A stretch of DNA of 64,000 nt from Burkholderia diffusa (GTDB lineage Bacteria; Pseudomonadota; Gammaproteobacteria; Burkholderiales; Burkholderiaceae): assembly GCF_902499115.1 (NCBI RefSeq), contig NZ_CABVPN010000004.1, positions 124,001-188,000 of the forward strand. The letters are read 5' to 3'. The position numbers and the translations under genes are program-made. The notes below the pieces were generated by a model. The model was not told where the DNA came from. It saw only the letters and a program-made list of their open reading frames with translations, and searched no databases. Below are positions 18,953 through 28,269 of this stretch, in pieces (position 1 is the first letter of the stretch; every line of letters starts with the position of its first letter).

Positions 18953-19816
18953 ATGAAGTTGTTCGGAAAACTGTTGTGGACCGGCGCACTGTCGGCGATG
19001 GTGGCACTGAGCGCGTCGGCGCTCGCCGATACGAAGCCCACGCTGAAGATCGGCTACGTCGAGGGCTGGGACGACAGCGTCGCGACGTCGAACGTCGCGG
19101 CCCGCGTGATCGAGAAGAAGCTCGGCTACCAGGTCCAGCTCGTACCGGTCGCTGCCGGGATCATGTGGCAGGGCGTGGCACGCGGCGACCTCGACGCGAC
19201 GCTGTCCGCGTGGCTGCCCGTCACGCACGGTTCCTACTGGGGCGAATACAAGGCGAAGGTTGTCGATCTCGGCACGAACTTCCCCGACGCGAAGATCGGC
19301 CTGATCGTCCCCGACTACGTGAAGGCGAAGAGCATTGACGATCTGAATGCCGAGAAAAGCAGCTTCGGCGGCCGGATCGTCGGCATCGACGCGGGCGCGG
19401 GCGTGATGCGCAAGACCGACGAAGCGATCAAGAGCTACGGCCTGAACTACACGCTGATGCCGAGCTCGGGCAGTGCGATGACGGCCGAGCTGTCGCGCTC
19501 CGTCGGCGCGAACAAGCCGGTGATCGTGACCGGCTGGGCGCCGCACTGGATGTTCGCGAAGTGGAAGCTGCGCTTCCTCGAGGATCCGAAGAAGGTGTTC
19601 GGCGGCGCGGAGCACGTCGACAGCGTCGTGAATCCGCAGCTCGAAACGAAGGCCAAGCCGGTTGTCGCGTTCCTGAAGAAGTTCCAGTGGAAGCCGGGCG
19701 AGATCGACAGCGTGATGCTCGCGATCCAGAACGGTTCGAAGCCGGAAGCGGCCGCCGATGCATGGATTGCGGCGCATGCGGACCGCGTGAATTCGTGGAC
19801 TGAAGGCGCACAGTAA
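18953..19816 (+). CDS. Glycine betaine-type ABC substrate-binding protein (OpuAC family)
   Basis: A 287-residue periplasmic binding protein with a clear Sec signal (KLFGKLLWTGALSAMVALSASALAD). The mature start LKIGYVEGWDDSVATSNVAARVIEKKLGY and the later GWAPHWMFAKWKLRFLEDP are typical of the ProX/OpuAC family, whose tryptophans form the cage for a quaternary ammonium. AAGGAG precedes the ATG. No permease or ATPase gene accompanies it, so it probably docks on a core transporter encoded elsewhere, as CaiX and BetX do with CbcWV in Pseudomonas. Ligand identity (betaine, dimethylglycine or related) is inferred from context. Confidence 0.88.
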   Translation: MKLFGKLLWTGALSAMVALSASALADTKPTLKIGYVEGWDDSVATSNVAARVIEKKLGYQVQLVPVAAGIMWQGVARGDLDATLSAWLPVTHGSYWGEYKAKVVDLGTNFPDAKIGLIVPDYVKAKSIDDLNAEKSSFGGRIVGIDAGAGVMRKTDEAIKSYGLNYTLMPSSGSAMTAELSRSVGANKPVIVTGWAPHWMFAKWKLRFLEDPKKVFGGAEHVDSVVNPQLETKAKPVVAFLKKFQWKPGEIDSVMLAIQNGSKPEAAADAWIAAHADRVNSWTEGAQ

Positions 19817-19856
19817 GATCGCGGCGGTTCGTCGCGCGAAATCATAAAACAACACG

Positions 19857-19922
19857 CCGGGAATGGCCTGAAGGAATCCGAAATAATCGAGGATTCATGC
19901 GGCCGTATCCCGGTTTTCTTTT
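19857..19922 (+). terminator. Probable terminator after the binding-protein gene
   Basis: Outer arms CCGGGA (19857-19862) and TCCCGG (19908-19913) enclose GGCC/GGCC and GAATCC/GGATTC arms, and a T-rich tract (TTTTCTTTTT) follows. The multi-part stem and T tail fit an intrinsic terminator, though it is longer than usual. Confidence 0.6.
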
Positions 19923-20041
19923 TCCGATTCTGCAAAGATGCGCGTAAGTTGTTACACTAGCGCCCTCGTGCGGAATCATCTGCTTTGCATCAGACCGGAG
20001 TAAGCGCTGAAGTGCTCACTCTGATCGAGAGGAGGAATTGG

Positions 20042-21697
20042 ATGAATCAGGCAGGACTGCGTGCTAATCGCACCAGTGGAGTTGAGGCAACCATCTCACA
20101 TGATTCGACGGGCCACACGCTGCACCGTGGCCTGACTTGGAAAGACGCATTCTGGGTAACGAGCGGCGTGCCGGCAGGCGTGCTGTTCACGATCGGCGGC
20201 GTATGCGCGACGATCGGCCAGCCCGCGTGGGCGATCTGGATCGCCGCGATCACGATGGGGCTGATTCAAAGCGCGACTTATGCGGAAATATCGGGGCTAT
20301 TTCCCCATAAATCGGGCGGCGCGTCGGTGTATGGCGCGATCGGCTGGGTTCGATACAGCAAGCTGATTGCCCCGGTTTCCGTGTGGTGCAACTGGCTCGC
20401 GTGGTCGCCGATGCTCGCGCTCGGCTGCGGCCTCGCGGCGAGCTATGCACTCACGAGTCTCTTTCCCGCCGATGCGGCGGTGCTGCACTGGCAGCTCAAG
20501 GTTGCGGACCTCGGGTTCATCAAGCCCGGTCTTTCCCTTCGGATCAACGCGACATTCATCATCGCGACGATTCTGCTTCTCATCACGTTCAAACTGCAGC
20601 ACAGCGGCGCGTCGAAGGCGGCACGCACGCAGCGCATCCTCGGCATCGCGTCGCTCACGCCGCTCTTGATCGTCGGCATCGTGCCGTTCGTCACCGGCGA
20701 CGTGCCGATGTCGAACCTGCTTCCGCTGCTGCCGCTCGGTCATGATGCGCAAGGCAACCTCACGACCGCGACCTTCGGATCGTGGAACGGGCAGGGCGTC
20801 ACGATGGCGCTCGGCGCGATGTTCATGGCCGGCTGGGCGTCGTACGGCTTCGAGACGGCCGTCTGCTATACGCGTGAATTCCGTGATCCGCGTCGCGACA
20901 CCGCGAAAGCGATCTTCTGGTCGGGCGCGCTGTGTCTCGTCGTGATGACGCTCGTGCCGATGGCGTTCCAGGGCGCGCTCGGCACGCAGGCGATGCTCGA
21001 TCCGTCGATCGGCGACGGCACCGGCGTCGCGGCCGCGATGGCGAAGATCGTCGGCGGCGGCGCATGGGTCGCGAATGCGGTCGTCGTGATGCTGATGCTG
21101 TCGATCCTGCTGATCGTGATGACGTCGATGATGGGCTCGTCGCGCACGCTGTACCAGGCATCGGTCGACGGCTGGCTGCCGAAGTATCTGTCGCACGTGA
21201 ACGAGCACGGCTCGCCCACGCGGGCGATGTGGACCGATCTCGGCTTCAACCTCGTGTTGCTGATGATGTCGGACTACATGACGGTGCTGTCGATCTCGAA
21301 CGTCTGCTACATGCTGTTCGTATTCCTGAACCTTCAGTCCGGCTGGATCCACCGGATGGATCGCGGCGACTGGGATCGGCCGTTCCGCTGCCCGACCTGG
21401 CTGCTCGTCGCCGGTTCGATCTGCGGCTACGCGAACCTCGTCTATGTCGGCGCGGGTGCGAACCTGCAGGGCGAAGGCACGCTGCGCAACGGGCTGATCG
21501 CGATGCTGCTGATCGTGCCGGTGTTTCTCTATCGCCACTACTGGCAGGATCGCGGCCGGTTCCCGGCGCAGATGCAGCGCGACATGGAACTCGAGGTGCC
21601 GAAGCGCGCGATGTGGCTGAACCTGATGCCGTATGCGGCGCTGGTCGGCGCGGGCCTCACGATCTGGCTGTCGTACCACTTCGCGTGGGTGAAGTGA
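20042..21697 (+). CDS. APC superfamily amino acid/amine permease
   Basis: A 551-residue inner-membrane transporter with about 12 hydrophobic helices. The first helix shows the APC-type unwound motif (FWVTSGVPAGVLFTIGGVCA), followed by PHKSGGASVYGAIGWVRY as in amino acid permeases. GAGGAGGAATT lies just upstream of the ATG at 20042, fixing the start; an in-frame upstream start would be weaker. It sits inside the betaine locus with its own promoter region (extended -10-like TGTTACACT near 19950), so import of a betaine intermediate or related amino acid is likely. The substrate cannot be read from sequence. Confidence 0.85.
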   Translation: MNQAGLRANRTSGVEATISHDSTGHTLHRGLTWKDAFWVTSGVPAGVLFTIGGVCATIGQPAWAIWIAAITMGLIQSATYAEISGLFPHKSGGASVYGAIGWVRYSKLIAPVSVWCNWLAWSPMLALGCGLAASYALTSLFPADAAVLHWQLKVADLGFIKPGLSLRINATFIIATILLLITFKLQHSGASKAARTQRILGIASLTPLLIVGIVPFVTGDVPMSNLLPLLPLGHDAQGNLTTATFGSWNGQGVTMALGAMFMAGWASYGFETAVCYTREFRDPRRDTAKAIFWSGALCLVVMTLVPMAFQGALGTQAMLDPSIGDGTGVAAAMAKIVGGGAWVANAVVVMLMLSILLIVMTSMMGSSRTLYQASVDGWLPKYLSHVNEHGSPTRAMWTDLGFNLVLLMMSDYMTVLSISNVCYMLFVFLNLQSGWIHRMDRGDWDRPFRCPTWLLVAGSICGYANLVYVGAGANLQGEGTLRNGLIAMLLIVPVFLYRHYWQDRGRFPAQMQRDMELEVPKRAMWLNLMPYAALVGAGLTIWLSYHFAWVK

Positions 21698-21782
21698 GCA
21701 CCTGACCACGGCACGCGCGGCGCGTGACGAATCCGGACACCGCACCCGGAGCCGTCGCGCGAAGCGTCGAACGTCAGGCGAT

Positions 21783-21821
21783 AAAAAACCCGACCGGTTG
21801 TTGCTGCCGGTCGGGTTTTTT
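21783..21821. terminator. Bidirectional terminator between permease and purU
   Basis: An 11-bp stem (21787-21797 with 21807-21817) is bounded by an A run on the left and six T on the right, so it can stop both convergent transcripts. Confidence 0.92.
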
Positions 21822-21847
21822 GTTGGCTGCGCGCCGAATGTATGTGC

Positions 21848-22735
21848 TTACGGAAACACCACCGTCCGGTCGCCGTTCAGGAACACGCGGCGCTCGATGA
21901 ACGCCTTCACCGCGCGTGCAAGCGTGATGCATTCGACGTCGCGGCCGACCGCGAGCAGTTGCTCGGGACGCAATGCGTGATCGACGCGTTCGACCACCTG
22001 CTCGATGATCGGACCTTCGTCGAGATCGTCGGTCACGAAGTGCGCGGTCGCGCCGATCAGCTTCACGCCGCGTGCATGCGCCTGGTGATACGGCTTCGCG
22101 CCCTTGAAGCCGGGCAGGAACGAGTGATGGATGTTGATTGCGCGGTTCGCGAGCTTCGCGCTGGTTTCCTGCGACAGCACCTGCATGTAGCGCGCGAGGA
22201 TCACGAGTTCGGCACCGCTCGATTCGAAGAAGTCGAGCCACTGCGCTTCCTGCTGCGCCTTGGTGTCGGCCGTGATCGGGAAGTGGCGGAACGGCAGCCC
22301 GTGCTGCGCGGCGAGCGGCTCGAAATCCGGATGGTTCGACACGATGCCGACGATGTCCATCTTCAGCTCGCCCATCCGCCAGCGGAACAGCAGGTCCGCG
22401 AGGCAATGCTCGAGCTTCGACACCATGATCAGCACTTTCGGGCGCGCGTTCACGTCGTGGATCGCCCATTGCGTGTCGCCTTCACCGCCGCCGGCGAGCC
22501 CGGTCGCGATCGGCCCGAACTCCTGGCGCAACGCGTCGATCTGTAGCGTCTCATCCGTCGGATGAAACACGCAGCGCACGAAGAAGTGGTTGCTGAGATC
22601 GTCGTCGAACACGTTCAGCGCATCGACGTAGCAGCGATGGCGCTCGAGAAAGCCGACGACGGCGGCGACCTGGCCGGCCGCGCTCGGGCACGACAGCGTC
22701 AGGACGAATTGATCGGGGCGTGAGTCGGCGGTCAT
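21848..22735 (-). CDS. purU: Formyltetrahydrofolate deformylase
   Basis: Hydrolyses 10-formyl-tetrahydrofolate to formate and tetrahydrofolate, balancing one-carbon pools. It has 295 residues: an N-terminal ACT domain (DQFVLTLSCPSAAGQVAAVVGFLERH, two halves) and a formyltransferase-like catalytic domain with SNHPDF, ARYMQVLS, INIHHSFLPGFKGA and the catalytic Asp region DLDEGPIIEQ. The start at 22735 has GAGG six bases upstream; the upstream in-frame start at 22780 lacks this. In Pseudomonas aeruginosa a purU copy lies with glyA1 and fdhA in the betaine region, so it probably recycles tetrahydrofolate loaded by demethylation here. Confidence 0.95.
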   Translation of the reverse strand: MTADSRPDQFVLTLSCPSAAGQVAAVVGFLERHRCYVDALNVFDDDLSNHFFVRCVFHPTDETLQIDALRQEFGPIATGLAGGGEGDTQWAIHDVNARPKVLIMVSKLEHCLADLLFRWRMGELKMDIVGIVSNHPDFEPLAAQHGLPFRHFPITADTKAQQEAQWLDFFESSGAELVILARYMQVLSQETSAKLANRAINIHHSFLPGFKGAKPYHQAHARGVKLIGATAHFVTDDLDEGPIIEQVVERVDHALRPEQLLAVGRDVECITLARAVKAFIERRVFLNGDRTVVFP

Positions 22736-22997
22736 GAAATTCCTCGGAGTCATGGGGCGCGAACCCGCGCGGCGGCGCACCGGGGCGCCAGGCTACGCGG
22801 GTAGCGGGAGACTCAAGTAAATCAGGCCGTTTTCGGCGCGGATAGAACCAACCCGCCGTGTGGCTGGTATCGGCGCGCCAGCGCGGCCGGGCGGGGGCGG
22901 CGCTTCATGTGCGGGCTCGCCGGCGAGCGTCGGGCGGCGGGGCGCAGCCGGTACGGCCGGCGTCGGGCGCATATCCTCCGGCCGGCCGGACGATCGT

Positions 22998-23903
22998 TCA
23001 GGCAGGTGCGCACGCATCCAGCAGCCAGCGCCGGAACACGTGGGTCGCGTCCGGCTCGGGGCGCTGCGGTGGACGCACGAGGAAGTAGCCGCGCGACGTG
23101 ACGACCGGCGCGTCGACGAGCTTCACGAGCTGCCCGGACGCGACGAGCTCGTCGACGAGCGGCGACCAGCCGAGCGCGACACCCTCGCCGAGCAGCGCAG
23201 CATGGATCACGAGCGCATAGCTGTTGAAGGTCACGCCGCGCGCGGCGGCCGGCGCGTCCTGGCCGTGCGCGTCGAACCAGCCGGCCCACGACAGCCAGCG
23301 TTCGGGGCGCGTCGGCTGCACGTGCAGCAGCGGCAGCGCATGCAGGTGGTCGGGCCGGGCGACGTGTGGGTGCGCGGCGCGGAACGCGGGCGAGCAGACC
23401 GGGGTGACGGATTCCGGAAAGAGCCGCGCGGCCGTGCACGACGGCCAGTGGCCATCGCCGAACAGGATCGCGATGTCGGCGTGGTCGCGCTGCGCGTCGA
23501 AGTCCTGTGACGTGACGACCCGCACGTCGACGTCCGGCATCACGCGTTTCAGGCCCGCGAGGCGCGGCATCAGCCAGTAGGTCGCGAAACCGAAATCCGT
23601 GACGATCGTGAGTGCGCCATGCTCGCGGCGCGCGCGCAGCGTCGCGGTGGCGCCGCGCAGCGTGTCGAGGCTCACCCGCACGGCTTCGTACAGGCACTGG
23701 CCGTCGCTCGTCAGCGTGACGCCGCGCGGGCTGCGCTCGAACAGCGGCACGCCGAGTTCCGCCTCGAGCTGGAACACCTGCTGGCTCACGGCCGGCTGCG
23801 TCGAGCCGAGCTCGCGCGCGGCGGCCGTGAAGCTCTGGAGACGGGCGGCCGATTCGAACGCGCGCAGCGCCTGCATCGACGGTAACGGTTCGGATTTCGA
23901 CAT
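22998..23903 (-). CDS. LysR-family regulator, probable choline sulfate utilisation regulator
   Basis: A 301-residue LysR transcription factor. The N-terminal winged helix (MQALRAFESAARLQSFTAAARELGSTQPAVSQQVFQLE, in two halves) is followed by a substrate-binding domain. ATG at 23903 was chosen over the upstream ATG because it places the HTH at residues ~10-70. It diverges from betC with 223 bp between starts, the arrangement known for the choline-O-sulfate regulator in rhizobia and pseudomonads. It most likely activates betC-choX in response to choline or its sulfate ester. Confidence 0.85.
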   Translation of the reverse strand: MSKSEPLPSMQALRAFESAARLQSFTAAARELGSTQPAVSQQVFQLEAELGVPLFERSPRGVTLTSDGQCLYEAVRVSLDTLRGATATLRARREHGALTIVTDFGFATYWLMPRLAGLKRVMPDVDVRVVTSQDFDAQRDHADIAILFGDGHWPSCTAARLFPESVTPVCSPAFRAAHPHVARPDHLHALPLLHVQPTRPERWLSWAGWFDAHGQDAPAAARGVTFNSYALVIHAALLGEGVALGWSPLVDELVASGQLVKLVDAPVVTSRGYFLVRPPQRPEPDATHVFRRWLLDACAPA

Positions 23904-24126
23904 AAGTCTCTCTAATGGCCTCATAAGGGCCGGACGCCTTCCCGCGCGAATTCGGGCGGGGGATAGTGCTTCGGACGGCACGGCACCGTACCGATCCTTC
24001 CGCGATTCTAGCCAGTCGCGGCCGGTGCGCGCGGCACTTTCTTCACGCTGCGTCCGTCATGCTGGCTGCGCCGCTGCCCAGGCGTCGCACCGTTCCGTTC
24101 GAACACCGATTTCCCCACGACCGCCG

Positions 24127-25662
24127 ATGACGAACCCGACTCCCAACATCCTGATCCTGATGGCCGACCAGTTGACGCCGTTCGCGTTGCCGGCCTACGG
24201 CAATCGCGTCGCACGCACGCCGACGCTCGACCGGCTCGCCTCGCAAGGCGTGGTGTTCGATGCTGCGTATTGCGCGAGCCCGCTGTGCGCGCCATCGCGC
24301 TTCTCGCTGCTGACCGGCAAGCTGCCTTCGGGTATTGGCGCTTACGATAACGCCGCCGAACTGCCGGCGCAAACGCTGACCTTCGCGCACTACCTGCGCG
24401 CGGGCGGCTACCGCACGATGCTGTCCGGCAAGATGCATTTCTGCGGCCCCGACCAGCTGCACGGCTTCGAGGAGCGGCTGACGACCGACATCTATCCCGC
24501 CGACTTCGGCTGGGTGCCCGACTGGGACCGCCCGACCGAGCGGCCGAGCTGGTATCACAACATGAGCTCGGTGCTCGAGGCCGGCCCGTGCGTGCGCACG
24601 AACCAGCTCGACTTCGACGACGAAGTCACGTTCGCGGCGAAGCAGAAGCTCTATGACGTCGCGCGCGAGCGTGCGGCCCGGCATGACGAGCGGCCGTTCT
24701 GCATGGTCGTCTCGCTGACGCATCCGCACGATCCGTACGCGATCACGCGCGAATACTGGGATCTGTACAGCGATGACGAGATCGACATGCCGGCCGTGCG
24801 GCTCGATGCGGCCGAGAGCGATCCGCATTCGCAGCGGCTGCGCTTCGTCTGCGAAAACGACCGCACGCCGCCGACCGACGCGCAGATCCGCGCCGCGCGC
24901 CGCGCGTACTACGGCGCGACGTCCTACGTCGACGCGCAGTTCGGCAGCGTGCTGGCCACGCTCGACCAATGCGGGTTCGCAGACGACACGATCGTGATCG
25001 TCACGTCCGACCACGGCGACATGCTCGGCGAGCGCGGGCTCTGGTACAAGATGACGTTCTTCGAGGGCGGGTGCCGCGTGCCGTTGATCGTGCATGCGCC
25101 GGGCCGCTTCGACGCCGCGCGCGTACGCGGACCGGTATCGCACGTCGACCTGCTGCCGACGCTCGTCGACCTGGCTGGCGCGGCGCCGGCCGGCGGCTGG
25201 CCCGACGCGATCGACGGCGCGAGCCTCGTGCCGCATCTGCGGGGCGCGAGCGCGCACGACGTCGCGCTGGGCGAATACCTTGCGGAAGGGGCGGTCGCGC
25301 CGGTCGTGATGATCCGCCGCGGCGACTGGAAGTACGTGCATTGCCCGGCCGACCCAGACCAGCTCTACAACCTCGCCGACGATCCGCGCGAGCGTACGAA
25401 TCTGGCCGGTCTGCCCGAAGCTGCCGACGTGCTCGCCGCATTCCGTGCGGAGGCGGCGCGGCGCTGGAACCTGCCGGAACTCGACGCCCAGGTGCGCGCG
25501 AGCCAGCGGCGGCGCCGGTTCCATTACGCGGCGACGACGCAGGGCCGCATCCAGGCATGGGACTGGCAGCCGTTCACCGACGCGAGCCAGCGCTACATGC
25601 GCAATCACATCGAACTCGACACGCTCGAAGCGATGGCGCGCTTTCCGCGCGTCGGGCGCTGA
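24127..25662 (+). CDS. betC: Choline-sulfatase
   Basis: Cleaves choline-O-sulfate to choline and sulfate in the cytoplasm. It has 511 residues and no signal peptide. The sulfatase signature is LCAPSRFSLLTG with C54, the cysteine converted to formylglycine (also Cys54 in the Sinorhizobium meliloti enzyme). Metal ligands are visible in ILILMADQ (D14) and VIVTSDHGDMLGERG. The ATG at 24127 is the family start; the open frame upstream is not coding. It is followed 45 bp later by choX. Confidence 0.95.
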   Translation: MTNPTPNILILMADQLTPFALPAYGNRVARTPTLDRLASQGVVFDAAYCASPLCAPSRFSLLTGKLPSGIGAYDNAAELPAQTLTFAHYLRAGGYRTMLSGKMHFCGPDQLHGFEERLTTDIYPADFGWVPDWDRPTERPSWYHNMSSVLEAGPCVRTNQLDFDDEVTFAAKQKLYDVARERAARHDERPFCMVVSLTHPHDPYAITREYWDLYSDDEIDMPAVRLDAAESDPHSQRLRFVCENDRTPPTDAQIRAARRAYYGATSYVDAQFGSVLATLDQCGFADDTIVIVTSDHGDMLGERGLWYKMTFFEGGCRVPLIVHAPGRFDAARVRGPVSHVDLLPTLVDLAGAAPAGGWPDAIDGASLVPHLRGASAHDVALGEYLAEGAVAPVVMIRRGDWKYVHCPADPDQLYNLADDPRERTNLAGLPEAADVLAAFRAEAARRWNLPELDAQVRASQRRRRFHYAATTQGRIQAWDWQPFTDASQRYMRNHIELDTLEAMARFPRVGR

Positions 25663-25707
25663 ACGTACCGCATCGCGGTCATTGACGAACGACGGAGGAA
25701 GCGAATC

Positions 25708-26676
25708 ATGAAACGGCAATGCAATGCAGCAATCCGGAGGCTCGGCACGGCGCTGGCCGCGGCCGCGTGCGTGGTGGCGATGCAGTCCGCACACGCCGCC
25801 GATCCGCAGACGTGTCGCGACGTGAAGATGGCGGCGCCCGGCTGGACCGACATCGACGCGACGAACGCGATGGCCGGCGTCGTGCTGAAGGCGCTCGGCT
25901 ACCGGCAGGACGTCGCGAACCTGTCGGTGCCGATCACATACCAGGGCTTGAAGAAAGGGCAGGTCGACGTGTTCCTCGGCAACTGGATGCCCGCGCAGGC
26001 GCCGCTCGTGAAGCCGTTCGTCGACGAGAAGTCGATCGACGTGTTGCACGCGAACCTGAGCGGCGCGAAGTTCACGCTGGCCGTGCCCGACTACGTCGCG
26101 GCGGCTGGCGTGCACACGTTCGCCGATCTCGCGCGCTACGCGGACCGCTTCGGCGACAAGATCTACGGGATCGAGCCCGGCGCGCCCGCGAACCAGAACA
26201 TCAAGCGGATGCTGTCCGACCATGCGCTCGGGTCCGCGAACTGGTCGCTCGTCGAATCGAGCGAGACGGGGATGCTCACGCAGGTCGAGCGCGCGGTGCG
26301 GGACAAGCGCTGGATCGTCTTTCTCGCGTGGGAGCCGCACCTGATGAACACGAAGTTCCACTTGACCTACCTGTCGGGCGGCGACGCGTATTTCGGCCCG
26401 AACTATGGCGGCGCGACCGTCAACACGGTGACGCGCCCGGGCTTTGCCGGCCAGTGCGCGAACCTGGTGCGGCTGTTCCGGCAGATGACGTTCTCCGTGG
26501 ACGTCGAGAACCGCATGATCGCGGACATGCTCGACCACAAAACGTCGCCCGCGCTCGCGGCGCAGCATGTGCTGAAGGCCGACCCGGCGCTCGTCGAGGG
26601 CTGGCTGGACGGCGTGACGACCGCATCCGGCACGCCGGCCCTGCCGGCCGTGCGCGCGGCGCTCGACGCCCGCTGA
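25708..26676 (+). CDS. choX: Choline ABC transporter substrate-binding protein
   Basis: A 322-residue periplasmic binding protein. A signal peptide ends at about residue 30 (VVAMQSAHAADPQTC). Family segments are MAAPGWTDIDATNAMAGVVLKALGY, VFLGNWMPAQAPLVKP and FLAWEPHLMN, all of the ChoX/OpuAC class with aromatic-cage tryptophans and tyrosines. C37 probably pairs with C249-like GQCANL. GGAGGAAG sits upstream of the ATG. The betC-choX pairing supports choline as ligand. No cognate permease or ATPase is adjacent. Confidence 0.9.
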   Translation: MKRQCNAAIRRLGTALAAAACVVAMQSAHAADPQTCRDVKMAAPGWTDIDATNAMAGVVLKALGYRQDVANLSVPITYQGLKKGQVDVFLGNWMPAQAPLVKPFVDEKSIDVLHANLSGAKFTLAVPDYVAAAGVHTFADLARYADRFGDKIYGIEPGAPANQNIKRMLSDHALGSANWSLVESSETGMLTQVERAVRDKRWIVFLAWEPHLMNTKFHLTYLSGGDAYFGPNYGGATVNTVTRPGFAGQCANLVRLFRQMTFSVDVENRMIADMLDHKTSPALAAQHVLKADPALVEGWLDGVTTASGTPALPAVRAALDAR

Positions 26677-26932
26677 CCTGCCTCCGGGCGGCCGGTTTTT
26701 GCCGTGCCGCCCGTCTCGGTGTTTTCCCGACCAGTCGCATCAAGACCATTTGGTGTCGCCTTCAGACTGGTGGCCTGAAATATGGGTTTGTATTTTTCGC
26801 CAATGGCTGCGTTATTGCGGAAAACGAAATGCCGAAGCCAGCGGACGTAACGAATTCGAATCAGCCGGCGTATTGCTGCGCGCGCCAGGCCACGGTTCTT
26901 TCCATCGAAGGGTTCAGGGAGGGTGGTCGACA

Positions 26933-28072
26933 ATGAAGCAAAAGAAAGTTGCCGTAGCCGCCGCGCTGGCATGCGCGGCCTGTATTCCCGCCATCGGCCA
27001 CGCGCAGAGCAGCGTGACGCTATACGGGATTCTCGATGCGGGCATTACGTACGTGAACAACACGGGCGGTTCGCACGTGGTCAAGTTCGATGACGGCGTT
27101 TCCTACGGGAACCGCTTCGGCCTGAAGGGCACGGAAGATCTCGGCGGCGGCCTGAAGGCCGTGTTCGCGCTCGAGAGCGGGTTCCACCTCGGCAACGGCC
27201 AGCTCGGCTTCGGCGGGGCGGAGTTCGGGCGGCAGGCTTATGTCGGTCTCCAGAACGACTGGGGCACGCTGTCGTTCGGCAACCAGCTGGACATCACCAA
27301 CGAGCTCGTGTCGATCTACAACATCTCGGCATGGGGCAGCGGCTACGCGATCCACCAGGGCGACTTCGACCGTTTCAATGGCGACCGCCTGCCGAACTCG
27401 GTCAAGTTCCTGTCGAACGACCTGAGCGGCTTCAAGTTCGGCGCGATGTACTCGTTCGGCAACGTCGCCGGCAACTTCCATCGCAACAGCGCATGGAGCG
27501 CGGGCGCAAGCTACACGAAGGGCGACTTCTCGATCGGCGCCGCTTACACGCGCCTGAACAACCCGAACGGCATCTATGCGTTCGACCCGTACGCGATGAT
27601 CGGCACGCATACGTTCCTCGGCCAGCAGACCGTGACCGTCGATCCGGCGACCGGCGCCCGCACCGACCTGTTCGCGAACACCGCGATGGACGTCGACAGC
27701 CAGGGCACGTTCGGCATCGGCACGAGCTACACGATCGGCAAGCTGTCGCTCGACGCGAACTTCTCGTACACGACGATCAAGGGCTTCGGCCAGTCGTCGC
27801 ACATGCAGGTGTACGAAGGCGGCGGCCTGTACCAGTTCACGCCGGCGCTGAGCTTCATCGCGGGCTACCAGCACACGCGCTTCGAAGGCCACCACTGGAA
27901 CCAGGGCACGGCCGGCCTGCACTACCTGCTGTCGAAGCGCACCGACGTGTACATCTCCGGCGATTACCTGCGTGCGTCGCAGGGTGTCGATGCCGTGATC
28001 GGGTACAGCTTCACGCCGTCGACGACGCAGACGCAGGCCGATGTGCGGATCGGGATGCGGCATTCGTTCTGA
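26933..28072 (+). CDS. Gram-negative porin (Burkholderia OpcP/general porin family)
   Basis: A 379-residue outer-membrane trimeric porin. A signal peptide (KKVAVAAALACAACIPAIGHAQ) is followed by SSVTLYGILDAGITYV, the classic first strand of beta-proteobacterial porins. Features include RFGLKGTEDLGGGLKAVFALESGF, the constriction-loop region after SFGNQLD, and a C-terminal phenylalanine (VRIGMRHSF) required for outer-membrane assembly. Its own 256-bp leader and terminator show it is monocistronic. Placement next to choX suggests uptake of onium compounds, but that is inference. Confidence 0.93.
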   Translation: MKQKKVAVAAALACAACIPAIGHAQSSVTLYGILDAGITYVNNTGGSHVVKFDDGVSYGNRFGLKGTEDLGGGLKAVFALESGFHLGNGQLGFGGAEFGRQAYVGLQNDWGTLSFGNQLDITNELVSIYNISAWGSGYAIHQGDFDRFNGDRLPNSVKFLSNDLSGFKFGAMYSFGNVAGNFHRNSAWSAGASYTKGDFSIGAAYTRLNNPNGIYAFDPYAMIGTHTFLGQQTVTVDPATGARTDLFANTAMDVDSQGTFGIGTSYTIGKLSLDANFSYTTIKGFGQSSHMQVYEGGGLYQFTPALSFIAGYQHTRFEGHHWNQGTAGLHYLLSKRTDVYISGDYLRASQGVDAVIGYSFTPSTTQTQADVRIGMRHSF

Positions 28073-28119
28073 GCGGGGTGGGGTAGTTCATTCGACGTCT
28101 TCAGCGAGGTCTCTCTTTG

Positions 28120-28149
28120 GCGCGAACCGCGGTTCGCGCTTTTTTTTTT
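28120..28149 (+). terminator. Rho-independent terminator of porin gene
   Basis: GCGCGAACC (28120-28128) pairs with GGTTCGCGC (28131-28139) and is followed by a run of ten T. Confidence 0.95.
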
Positions 28150-28269
28150 GCACGGTGCGGTGCCGCGCGTGGCGGACGCGCGCGAGACGAGGTTTCGGCG
28201 GTTGGCGATATCATCGCGGTTTGATGCGCCCCGTGTCTCGCCGATCGCCCGCTTCCACACATCCCTCCG